The translations under genes and the position numbers were made by a program. From the NCBI GenBank assembly GCA_012064415.1, contig SSNU01000031.1, positions 1 through 64,000 of the forward strand: a DNA stretch of 64,000 nt, written 5' to 3'. Numbering within the stretch: position 1 is the first letter of the stretch; each line of letters opens with the position of its first letter. Below, in pieces: positions 21,463 through 30,737 of the stretch. This DNA is from Gyrodactylus bullatarudis. Its lineage: Eukaryota; Platyhelminthes; Monogenea; Gyrodactylidea; Gyrodactylidae. A model generated the notes under the pieces. It saw only the letters and a program-made list of their open reading frames with translations, ran no database searches and was not told the origin of the DNA.

Positions 21463-21639
21463 TGTTATATCGGTGCCTAAAACCGATATTAAAACAAATC
21501 GTAGAAGATGTTTTAGAGCATAGAGATTAAAACCTTTTGTTTAAAATATATTATTATTATTGTTCCCTTCTGAATATCACGTGTGTTTTCATCATGGACC
21601 TTTTCAAAGATAATACTAGTTCGGACATCCGACATAACA
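21463..21639 (+). repeat. 5' LTR of the gypsy-type element
   Basis: It starts TGTTATATCGG and ends CCGACATAACA, a short terminal inverted repeat. It must contain the promoter and transcript start. I compared it base by base with the 3' LTR and saw no difference. Confidence 0.97.
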
Positions 21640-24600
21640 TGGCGACGAGGATGATTACGTTACCCGAAAGCATAGAAGGTGTTAATAGGGTCTTCAGACA
21701 ATTCGAGGACGAATGCCTCGCGTTTAATAGACCAAAGGAATTAATGGCTGTGACCTTCCGAGCATCTTTAACCCCCGAGAGTTACCGGACACTTGAAGAA
21801 ATCGCTCTGGACAAAATGACAACCAATGATTATGAAAAAATGAAGAAGACCATACAAGAATACTACAAAAGCACGAGAAGACCGGCCGGTGAGTTGATCA
21901 ACTTGATGAGGTTCACACAAGGCGACTTGTCCGAGGAAGAGTTCGTGAGGAAAGCTAGGCACATGTGCGAAGCTGTCAAGAGTATCTTAACCAATGACAA
22001 TATGACGGTAGCGGTTATATTAAACGGCCTGAACGACCGGAGAAAAGCCGAGAATCTTCTTCTAAGCAGTAACGAGCCATCCGTCACAAATATCAGAGAG
22101 TTGATAAAGACCAAGCAAGCACCAGTGGTTGCGAGAATCGGACATCCGAGCACTTCGCACCACAATGCTAGATCAGAGTTCTTCTGCAATTACTGCAACA
22201 AGCGCGGACATACCGCCGACAGGTGTTTCCTGAAGAAGAAGAATGGCGAGAGACTCGGGTCGCAGCTTGGGCCAAGTTCAAAAAGGTGCCGCGTCTGTAG
22301 AAGAGGAAATCATGCGGAGGATCAGTGTCGTCTATTAAGAAACATAATCAACGACCAGGAAAATGGCAGGAGACAGAGATCTCCTTCGGTTGATTTAGAT
22401 AAGTCGGACACTCCCGACAAAACTTGTAAAAATAAATTTGATGAACTTTTTTACCCTTCATCTTATAAATGCATTCGCAAGTCTTTGAGTGTTGAGGGAC
22501 ATCCCGTTAAGTTTATTATTGACTCAGGAGCGGAAATCAGTACTATTACGTCAAAACTCCTACCAAAGCATCTAAAGCATAAAGTGGACAAAAACCACGA
22601 AACTTTTCCTTGTCTGTACAACAGTTCGCCCCTGAGTGTCCATGGCGCTGTCAAAGCCACCGTTTCCGGAAACAAACGAAGCACGCCAGCTGAGTTATTT
22701 GTCGTGGACGATCGCCACGAGCCCCTCGCAGGGTTGGATCTCATCAAGGACCTCAAGCTTGCAGCTTTCTGCCGTAGCGTACACATTGAGGATAGCGGCA
22801 TAACAGTAGAGTTCAAACTAAAGAGCAATATTCCCCCCGGCCTCGTATATCCGGCTAGGAGACTTCCATTTAGCATGAAGGAAATGGTGGAGGAGGAGTT
22901 GAATTACCTTTTATCCCAAGGTATCATTTTCAAGGTGGACAAGCCCCTAGTTGCAACCCCTATAGTCCCAGTCCCTAAAAAGGACGGGTCAAGTCGTCCA
23001 CTGCGCATCTGTGGAGACTACAGTTTGACTTTAAACAAAATTGTCGACGTATCCGGCTACACAATGCCGACGGCGCAAGAGATACTATTTGAGCTGGCCG
23101 ATAGCAAGGTTTACTCAGTCTTGGATCTCTCGGATGCTTACCTGCAACTGAAACTCGCCCCCGAGAGCAAAAAATTCACAACCATATCTACACACATGGG
23201 GTATTTTGGCTACCATACCTTACAATTCGGCACCTCTTGCGCCCCGCAGATGTTTCAGGAAGTGATGGATAGGTGTCTGGTCAGAGACCCAGAAGTTAAA
23301 GCATCAGGTTACAAGGTTGCAGCGTACCAAGATGATATCATCATCGGAACTCGGACACCCGAGGAGCATAAAAAGGCTTTGGAATTGGTCAAGAGGAAAT
23401 TAAAAAACTTTAAGATAAACGACAGCAAATCCCAAATTGCTCAAAAAAGGGTAAACTACCTGGGGTACATTTGGGAAGACGGAAGTTTGAAAACGGACGA
23501 GTCCCGAATTGAAAAGTTCAGAAATATCCAATCTCCCCAGTCAGCTAAAGATCTTAATGTACTGTTAGCCTCAATCAGACATTATGCGAAGTTCTGCCCA
23601 TCCTTCTCTATAGTGACAAGCCCTATGTACAATCTCCTCAGAAAAGGGGTAGAATGGAACTGGACATCCAGACTTGAAGGTGATCTAAGACGACTAATCG
23701 AGTCTATGAGCAACGGAACACTAGTGCACTACGACACTAGGAAAGCACTTTTCGTGACCTCAGATGCCTCTCAAAAAGGGTTGGGCTACGTGCTATCACA
23801 TGATGCGTCAATGATGGAAATCATCGCAGTGGGTGGAAAGAAATTAAAACCCGCTGAAGAAAACTACTCAAATCTAGAGAGAGAAGCACTGGGTGTGGTA
23901 TCAGCCGTTGAACATTTCCACAGGTATCTTTTCGGGCGGACATTCCGCATCAGAACGGACATGAAACCGTTGGAATTTATTATGAAACCTGGTGTCGAGT
24001 CAAAAATCTCGACGGACAGGATCAGCAGGTGGAAGCTAAAACTGTCCCAGTATGATTACAGTATAGAGCATGTAAAAGGGGTGGACAACCACTTACCTGA
24101 CCTAATTTCGCGCCTCGGGGGCGGTGAGCCAAATGACGGAGTCGGACCAGTTCAAAAGCCGGTAATAGCCGTGATAAGCACGGAAGCCGACTCGGTAATC
24201 GAGAAAGTCAAGACCTACGTCAAAAAAGGATGGCCGAGAAGGGTACCTACCGAAATCACCAGGTACAAATCAGTGGCCAATGAGTTAAAAGTTACAGACA
24301 ATGATCTTATGAGAGGTATGCGTTTTGTTCCCCCTCACAAGGAGAGACAGTCTTTTCTTGATAAAGCCCACCTCGGACATCCAGGTATGGTATTGATGAA
24401 GCAACGCATGAAAGGGAGACTGTGGTGGCCAGGCATGGACAAAGATATAGACAAGTTCGTGGCAAGCTGCTCGGTGTGCTGCACCACGGCAAAGAAACAG
24501 CACTCTAAGGATCTGCTAGCTTGGCCTGAATGCGAGGAGCCATTGGAAAGAGTTCACGTGGACATTGCCACCTGGAGCTCGAGGAGAATATTAGTAGCCG

Positions 24601-25337
24601 TGGATGCTTACTCAGGATATGTTTACGCGAAAGAAGTGCCCAAACTTTCGGCGAGTTGCTACGATAACGCTTTATCAGAATTTGTCTCCTATTTCGGTCC
24701 TCCGAAGAGTGTGGTGGCCGACAACGGCACCAATTTTAAATCAGCAGAAACACTGAAACTTTACAAGTCTCTGGGAATCCAGCCCATCTTCACTCCTCCT
24801 GGACATCACCAGTCAAATGGCCTGGTAGAGAGAGCCAACCAGGACCTAAAAAGGTATCTAGAGAAAATGTGGATAGCGGAGTCTCGTGATCTGAAAAGCA
24901 ATCTTATAAGTTTCATGAGACATAAGAATTTCAATGAGACAGCCAAAGGTCATGTCCCGGCCAGGTTGTTCCTGTCCCGAAACGTTCCGAATGTGGTAGA
25001 GATGGCCGTTCAAGAGCGAAAGTGGGAGCCAGTGTATATTCAACCGGAAAAAGGCCCAGCGGTCGAGGCTACCGCTTACCAAAGTTCAAGAAACATCTTG
25101 ACAGACCAGTGTGGACGAACAGCCCACTCTAGCGATGTGCAACTACGATGCCCAATGCCCAACGATCCGGTAAACGTAAGCGACCGGGGGGAGGACACCA
25201 CGTCCAGCGACGAGGCCATTCAGATTCCAACGGAAACTCGGAGCGCCTCTACCCCTCAAGAGGTCAGAAGGTCAGAAAGAATTAAATACGAGCCGGCCTA
25301 CCTAGGAGACTACTTAAGACGTCTCAAGAAGCCCTGA
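21594..25337 (+). CDS. Gag-Pol polyprotein of Ty3/gypsy-type retrotransposon
   Basis: One frame encodes Gag and Pol without a shift. Numbering from the first Met of the frame (21537), two CCHC zinc knuckles lie near residues 215-230 (CNYCNKRGHTADRC) and 250-264. The protease motif FIIDSGAEIS is at about 325. The reverse transcriptase motif YQDD is at about 597. The RNase H motif FVTSDASQKG is at about 740. The integrase HHCC zinc finger is at about 940-985, and its catalytic residues lie in VDIATW, VVADNGTNF and NGLVERANQ. The true start is uncertain: MDLFKD at 21594 is inside the LTR, and MATRM at 21639 overlaps the LTR end and primer site. The stop at 25335 overlaps the polypurine tract. 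All catalytic motifs look intact. Confidence 0.95.
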   Translation: MDLFKDNTSSDIRHNMATRMITLPESIEGVNRVFRQFEDECLAFNRPKELMAVTFRASLTPESYRTLEEIALDKMTTNDYEKMKKTIQEYYKSTRRPAGELINLMRFTQGDLSEEEFVRKARHMCEAVKSILTNDNMTVAVILNGLNDRRKAENLLLSSNEPSVTNIRELIKTKQAPVVARIGHPSTSHHNARSEFFCNYCNKRGHTADRCFLKKKNGERLGSQLGPSSKRCRVCRRGNHAEDQCRLLRNIINDQENGRRQRSPSVDLDKSDTPDKTCKNKFDELFYPSSYKCIRKSLSVEGHPVKFIIDSGAEISTITSKLLPKHLKHKVDKNHETFPCLYNSSPLSVHGAVKATVSGNKRSTPAELFVVDDRHEPLAGLDLIKDLKLAAFCRSVHIEDSGITVEFKLKSNIPPGLVYPARRLPFSMKEMVEEELNYLLSQGIIFKVDKPLVATPIVPVPKKDGSSRPLRICGDYSLTLNKIVDVSGYTMPTAQEILFELADSKVYSVLDLSDAYLQLKLAPESKKFTTISTHMGYFGYHTLQFGTSCAPQMFQEVMDRCLVRDPEVKASGYKVAAYQDDIIIGTRTPEEHKKALELVKRKLKNFKINDSKSQIAQKRVNYLGYIWEDGSLKTDESRIEKFRNIQSPQSAKDLNVLLASIRHYAKFCPSFSIVTSPMYNLLRKGVEWNWTSRLEGDLRRLIESMSNGTLVHYDTRKALFVTSDASQKGLGYVLSHDASMMEIIAVGGKKLKPAEENYSNLEREALGVVSAVEHFHRYLFGRTFRIRTDMKPLEFIMKPGVESKISTDRISRWKLKLSQYDYSIEHVKGVDNHLPDLISRLGGGEPNDGVGPVQKPVIAVISTEADSVIEKVKTYVKKGWPRRVPTEITRYKSVANELKVTDNDLMRGMRFVPPHKERQSFLDKAHLGHPGMVLMKQRMKGRLWWPGMDKDIDKFVASCSVCCTTAKKQHSKDLLAWPECEEPLERVHVDIATWSSRRILVAVDAYSGYVYAKEVPKLSASCYDNALSEFVSYFGPPKSVVADNGTNFKSAETLKLYKSLGIQPIFTPPGHHQSNGLVERANQDLKRYLEKMWIAESRDLKSNLISFMRHKNFNETAKGHVPARLFLSRNVPNVVEMAVQERKWEPVYIQPEKGPAVEATAYQSSRNILTDQCGRTAHSSDVQLRCPMPNDPVNVSDRGEDTTSSDEAIQIPTETRSASTPQEVRRSERIKYEPAYLGDYLRRLKKP
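21640..21657 (+). other. Primer-binding site of the gypsy-type element
   Basis: TGGCGACGAGGATG follows the LTR with no gap, where a host tRNA 3' end (ending CCA) would prime minus-strand synthesis. TGGCGAC-type sites occur in other gypsy elements. I did not assign the tRNA. Confidence 0.7.
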
Positions 25338-25345
25338 GGGGGAAG
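25335..25345 (+). other. Polypurine tract of the gypsy-type element
   Basis: TGAGGGGGAAG immediately precedes the 3' LTR and would prime plus-strand synthesis. Its first three bases are the gag-pol stop codon. Confidence 0.85.
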
Positions 25346-25522
25346 TGTTATATCGGTGCCTAAAACCGATATTAAAACAAATCGTAGAAGATGTTTTAGA
25401 GCATAGAGATTAAAACCTTTTGTTTAAAATATATTATTATTATTGTTCCCTTCTGAATATCACGTGTGTTTTCATCATGGACCTTTTCAAAGATAATACT
25501 AGTTCGGACATCCGACATAACA
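25346..25522 (+). repeat. 3' LTR of the gypsy-type element
   Basis: It is identical to the 5' LTR over all 177 bases as read, and is followed by the target duplication AATAA. Confidence 0.97.
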
Positions 25523-25639
25523 AATAATATGCATGAAAACCAAAAACCAATAGAATTTGAGTATTTTCCTCACCAATTTTTCCTCCACTTCTCACCAACT
25601 CTTGCATAGCTCAGTTATAGAGTTATAAAAAATGCCAGA

Positions 25640-26080
25640 GGGAAAGGGAAAGCTTCCACAGGTACTTTTTTGGGTGAACATTCCACATTAGAACGAACAT
25701 GAAGGCGTTGGACTCTATTATGAAACTGGCATCGAACCTAGCGTTCTGAACCCTTTTTACCCATTCAAATAAAAACCAAAAGAACAAAGAAAATTTTTCA
25801 TGTTACTGGAATTCTATTGGATTACTTTTACTCGACCGATCAGAGTACTACCAATCATCAATTCTTTTGTTTTGACGATTTTTGTCATGAGAGGGTTCAA
25901 TGGATTCAGAACACTAGTCGAATTCAAAGTTTCTATTGTCAAAATCAGCAGATCAAGATTGAAACTGTCAATATGACTGAAGCATTAGACATGTAAATAG
26001 GGTGAACAACTACCTACACCTATGTGGTGAGGAGCTAAAAGAAGGAGCTGAACGAGTTCCAAAAACTATTGCCTTCAAGT
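25640..26080 (+). pseudogene. Old gypsy RNase H fragment
   Basis: Two pieces resemble the intact element. The segment 25648-25735 corresponds to 23910-23998 (the HRYLFGRTFRIRTD region), and 25925-26035 corresponds to 24005-24105 (ISRWKLKLSQYD to VDNHLPDL). An unrelated stretch of about 190 bp separates them, and stops are frequent. It is a relative of the element next door, not a duplication of it, because the sequence has diverged greatly. Confidence 0.7.
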
Positions 26081-26270
26081 ATTTAAAAAACGTCTAATTT
26101 GTGTCATGACTGGGTAAAAGTCAAAAATTCTACGCATGATAGGTTGAAAATTGAAACTTTTGATTTTCCTTTCAAAATTTTTTTCATGTCTATCAAGCAT
26201 TTCGATTTAAAAGACAATGTATAGAATATTGAGAATTAAATTCTTTGTATAAATAAGTATGAAGAAGACA

Positions 26271-29200
26271 TCATTTAAAATCATCAATTGTTCGAAAGTT
26301 TTTTAGATCACAAAATTCATGAAAGTTAGTCTCAAACTCTTGGGTTTTCTTGAGAATATTATCCAGACTATCTTCCTTGGGTTTTCTCCAGAGGTTCTGG
26401 TCAATATCGAAATATCCTCCAATAGTTTCTCTGCCATAATATTCATTGATCATATTGGCACTATCCAAGACTTTAACAAATCCAGATTCATCATTTCCAA
26501 ATTCAACGGAAAAATAAGCGAAATTTGGTGGGATTGTACCAACTGATCCGTTCAAATATGTTTTAATGTCACGAACTTTCTTATTTGGATCCCATTCAGA
26601 ACCAGTATCTGATAACGATTTCTAAAGAAATAAAATTAAATTTCGTAATGTTCGTTTGAGAAAATGATACTTATACTTGAGTAGGAGTAGAATTTTCGAT
26701 GAATTAATTTTAGGGAAATTTACACTTGCAGTATCATTTTTTTCGTTTATTTCATTCACAGTATAATAGACCGATGTCTTTTTAGACTTACAGTATCATT
26801 ATGTATTTTATTTTCTTAATCAGTATCAAAAGATGAAATAATTTCAGAAACAGTATAATAGACCAATATATCCTTTCACTTTCAGTATCAATGATAGTGA
26901 AAATTTACTGACACAGTAACATTTCACGTTATTTTTTTCAAAATATTTTTATCATACTTCTAATATTTTTCCAATTTTAACATCAAAAAATTCCGTAGAA
27001 GGCTTTATGCATAATGAGAAATTCAAGCAGCAAAAAAAATTTTCGTAGTGGAACAATAAAGGAATATAATTTTTTTAATCTACCAAATGAAAAATGGCTT
27101 CAAATTTTTTTTGAGTTGATGACGCTAGATTTGATATAACTAATGTTAAAATTGCAAAATATTACCAAGTTAAAATTGGAAAAATATTAGAAGTATGATA
27201 AAAATATTTTGAAAAAAATAACGTGAAATGTTACTGTGTCAGTAAATTTTCACTATCATTGATACTGAAAGTGAAAGGATATATTGGTCTATTATACTGT
27301 TTCTGAAATTATTTCATCTTTTGATACTGATTAAGAAAATAAAATACATAATGATACTGTAAGTCTAAAAAGACATCGGTCTATTATACTGTGAATGAAA
27401 TAAACGAAAAAAATGATAATGCAAGTGTAAATTTCCTTCAATTTTAATAAATTTCCAAAAAAGTCTTGCAAAATTTTAACAGTTATAACCGGATTTCATG
27501 GTGAAAATCTTATTAAAGCCACCTTTTCACTATTTATGAATCATTAAAAATTTCATATTTGATGCTAACCTAAAAATTTCCGACGTCCATTTTGATGGAT
27601 TATTTTTCTTTTATTGGTAAAAGTGGGTCTAGATTTCGAAATATTATCATCGTACTCAAATTTTGATTCTCTTTACTAACTTTGAAATATATTCGTATTT
27701 CTGAGAGAGTTATATCGGGTACTGGAATACATTCGATTGTCAAATGATGCTGAAATGCTGTCGGATTATCGGACCTTTCAAGGAATATTAAACTCTGTGG
27801 AGGCTTACCACATCCATCTTCATCATTACAATCGATTTCAAATTTCCACTGACTTTTCTGGAAAAATTTCTCAAGAGACTTTTTAATTTGAGCAATTTCC
27901 TGTTGAGTTTCATCATTTACTCGAGTTAGAGAGCCAACATGCTCATAAGTTGATATAATACACTGGCCAGGTAGCATACTGGTATATTCTGGCAATCGAA
28001 TAAATGCATTTTTTCCAAAATACACTATTAAATGCTTCTTTATCTTTGATAAACAGTTTTGACATTGAGATTCAGCAAAACTTTTGCGTTTGTAATCTTA
28101 AAATAATGAATGTTAAATTTTTCAAGTTATTATTTTATTACCTTATCTTCATAAACCCTGTTGCCATAATAGAAAAATTTATTGTTTGAGGCTCTAGTGA
28201 TATTATATTCTGTAGTACACTATCGAAATATTAAAAATTCTCTTTCTAGAATTCCTCACAAATATAATTTATAAAGTCTTAGAAGGTTCTTGAGATTATT
28301 TTATTGCTAAAATGTCTGTCTACTAATAAGTAGATGAAAAACTAAATTTTAATAGCCTTTGTTATTATATTTATACCAAAATTTAGAGATTTTTTAGCCC
28401 AAATTAGAAAATAGATTACTGTTGAGACCTGGATAAAAACTGAGAATTTCCGACTTTGAATAATCGCCCCATACAGAGAGGGTTCATCTCTAGGTGATGA
28501 AAAAACTTTAAAACTTCTACCACATCTTTTCATTCAAAAGCACTTTCAGAATAGTCAAAAGAATTTTTAGCAAATTTTCTCAAAAATATTTATTATATAT
28601 GTTACAGTATATTCTTAAAATTAGTTTTTTTCTAAATATCCTAGTATAATCTTAAAACCAGTACAAAACTAGTATATCCTTAAAATAATTAAAATTTTAA
28701 GAATATCTTAATCTCGTACTGGGCTTGTCAAGTTTGTATTTTTTCTTATTCAAAAGTTTCAAGTTTCATAATTTTTATTCATTTGAGCAAGACAGTGAAT
28801 TATGGCACTTAGAATTACATAAAAGACCTTTCTTTTTACAATTACACGAATTACTTTGACAGAGGTATTTTTGAGCTCAGGAAATTGTTAAATGATGAAA
28901 ATCAGCTCTCGATCTCAAAAAATTGTAGATTTAGATCATTGATATGAATGAAATACCATGCTATAATAAAGTATCATTTTAATACCTTTATTTTCAAAAT
29001 AATACATTATAAGACTTTGAATCCTGATAATATAGAAGAAAAATTATAAATTTAAATGGTTTTCAGAACAGAGAGAAAAGCTGGTTGAAAAGCTTGTGAA
29101 ATCAAAGATTATCCCTCCAAATCCTCCAAATAATTTTTGAAAGCTTCTCTTGCTCTTGCTTCTTCTTAATTTGACATGACTAGACGATAAAGTGATAAAA

Positions 29201-30585
29201 TACAAAAAACGATTTTCCCGAAGCCTGTTAAATTTCTATTTGATTGGTTGTTTTGATTTCGGAGGATTGTAAAAAATAAATGTTACCAATTCCATAGTGA
29301 TCTTATCTTGAAACTTTTGAATAAGAAAAAATACAAACTTGACAAGCCCAGTACGAGATTAGGATATTCTTAAAATTTTAATTATTTTAAGGATATACTA
29401 GTTTTGTACTGGTTTTAAGATTATACTAGGATATTTAGAAAAAAACTAATTTTAAGAATATACTGTAACATATATAAAAATTGATTTAAAAAGAGGTTTG
29501 AATAAAAAATAAAACACCTACCTTGTATAGCATTTGTTTTCTCAATATAAAGAACTTTGGCTGATTTCGATTTCGAAGTGGAGAATGATTCACTTTCATA
29601 TTCCTCGTCACTTCCATTAACTTTAGACATGCTACCAGCGAATCGGAGATTGGCCTCATGGACAGATTCAAGACGTTCTTCTTTAACTAAATCTGTAAGA
29701 GATTTCTCAACAGAATCCTCATAGGTATAGGCAATTCTGCGTCCATCTTTGTCGTGAGTTGCAAACTTTTTACCTTTGCTAAACACAAAGAAAGAGAAAA
29801 AATTTCAATAAAGTGAAGCCTAATAGAAATATCTAGTAGTTTAGTTGCAGTAAAATTACTCACGAAAGTGATTCTTCGTTCTGATAAATTGGCACATCAT
29901 TACCGAAATCATCAACTTTTGTAAGTTGTATTGGAGTACTATCTTGTACAGGTTTGTTGGGTTTATTTTTGGAGGTGACACGAATTTTAACTCCTCTTCG
30001 TTTAGCTTCTTTCAACTTGTCTAGATTTGCTTTTAATTTTGCAGCTTTTGCTGTATTCCCCATCATCTCCTGTTTAAGTAATTGAGCTGACATCTTATTT
30101 ATATCATCATCAGTTACTTCTTTTTCTTCAACTTGCTTATCGGCGTTGGGCACCTGGGCTGGGAATTGAGTGCTGGATGAAGCTTGAGTAAAATCTTGCA
30201 GCTCCGTACGATTTCTTTTAGTTTCAGGCTGCTCTTGATGCTCAATTTTCTTTTTCCATGATTTCTGGCCAAATTCCCTTTCCAAAATATCAGCAACATC
30301 AGGATCATAACGAACTAATAAACAATCTCTAACACTCTGACCAGTTTCTTTGGCTGTTTCACAACACCGAAGATATGATTTGCGATACCAATTACGATTG
30401 TTACTATCTAAAACCAACAATTTTTTAGAAGAGTGCTCAGATGTAGGAGCAAAGATTGCTTTATTTAATTCCCGTTCTCGATAAATATCTTGAAAGTTAT
30501 CAACATTCTTGGGTTTGACAGTCTTTTGTGTTGAGTATTTGTTCACAAGATCGTCTATAGAAAATTCATCTTTTAAATTTGCCAT
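26271..30585 (-). CDS. CWF19L2: CWF19-like protein 2 homologue (spliceosome-associated), 4 exons
   Basis: The exons are 30585-29864, 29778-29522, 28096-27681 and 26621-26271. Joined phases close exactly to 581 residues. CWF19L2/Cwf19 proteins associate with late spliceosomes and relate to the debranching machinery. The N-terminal part is charged, with KMSAQLLKQEMMGNTAKAAK resembling the conserved segment before the CwfJ domains. Exon 3 has CQNCLSKIKKHLIV followed by LPGQCIISTYEH (CwfJ C-terminal domain 1, HIT-like). Exon 4 has PNFAYFSVEFG, YYGRETIGGYFDID and LWRKPKED (CwfJ C-terminal domain 2). It is shorter than the human protein, mostly in the N-terminal low-complexity part. Introns 2 and 3 each hold a foldback repeat. 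The start ATG is 152 bp from the divergent hexosaminidase start. Confidence 0.9.
26706..27446. mobile_element. Foldback element with about 275-bp inverted repeats (in CWF19L2 intron 3)
   Basis: The left arm (about 26706-26981) and right arm (about 27170-27446) are almost exact inverse copies separated by about 190 bp. Each arm holds repeated units of the form CAGTATAATAGACC followed by CAGTATCAT. There is no coding content. It occupies most of the 1,059-bp intron 26622-27680. Confidence 0.85.
28595..29476. mobile_element. Foldback element with about 169-bp inverted repeats (in CWF19L2 intron 2)
   Basis: The left arm 28595-28763 starts ATATATGTTACAGTATATTC and the right arm 29308-29476 is its inverse. 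Inside each arm, imperfect repeats of an 'ATATCCTAGTATAATCTTAA'-like unit occur. The interior (28960-29095) carries the dispersed repeat also found at 4955-5100. Confidence 0.82.
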
Positions 30586-30737
30586 TTTTCAAAATATAAC
30601 AACAAATAAACACTCAAAATGAATCGAGTTTCTTTTCAATGATCGCAACTATTTAAATGTTGATTCTGAAGCCTATTTTCGGAATTCCTTGCTAATATTA
30701 TTCTCTTCTTGAAATAAAGCTACAAGACAATCAGAAA
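30586..30737. promoter_or_regulatory. Shared divergent promoter region
   Basis: Only 152 bp separate the start codons of the CWF19L2-like gene (minus) and hexosaminidase (plus), so both promoters and 5' UTRs must share this space unless upstream noncoding exons exist. I see no unambiguous TATA box or other named element. Confidence 0.6.

Larger units (their letters stand above)
21463..25522 (+). mobile_element. Complete LTR retrotransposon, Ty3/gypsy type
   Basis: The element has identical 177-bp direct repeats at 21463-21639 and 25346-25522, bounded by TG...CA and flanked by the 5-bp duplication AATAA (21458-21462 and 25523-25527). A primer-binding-site-like TGGCGAC follows the 5' LTR directly, and the purine tract GAGGGGGAAG precedes the 3' LTR. 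The whole interior is one gag-pol frame in the order protease, RT, RNase H, integrase, which defines Ty3/gypsy. Identical LTRs indicate a very recent insertion. Confidence 0.97.

Noticed and set aside
28342..28533. Minus-strand frame as an exon of the CWF19L2-like gene
   Set aside because: It has no similarity to the family, and exons 2 and 3 already join in phase (G + AT) across this region.
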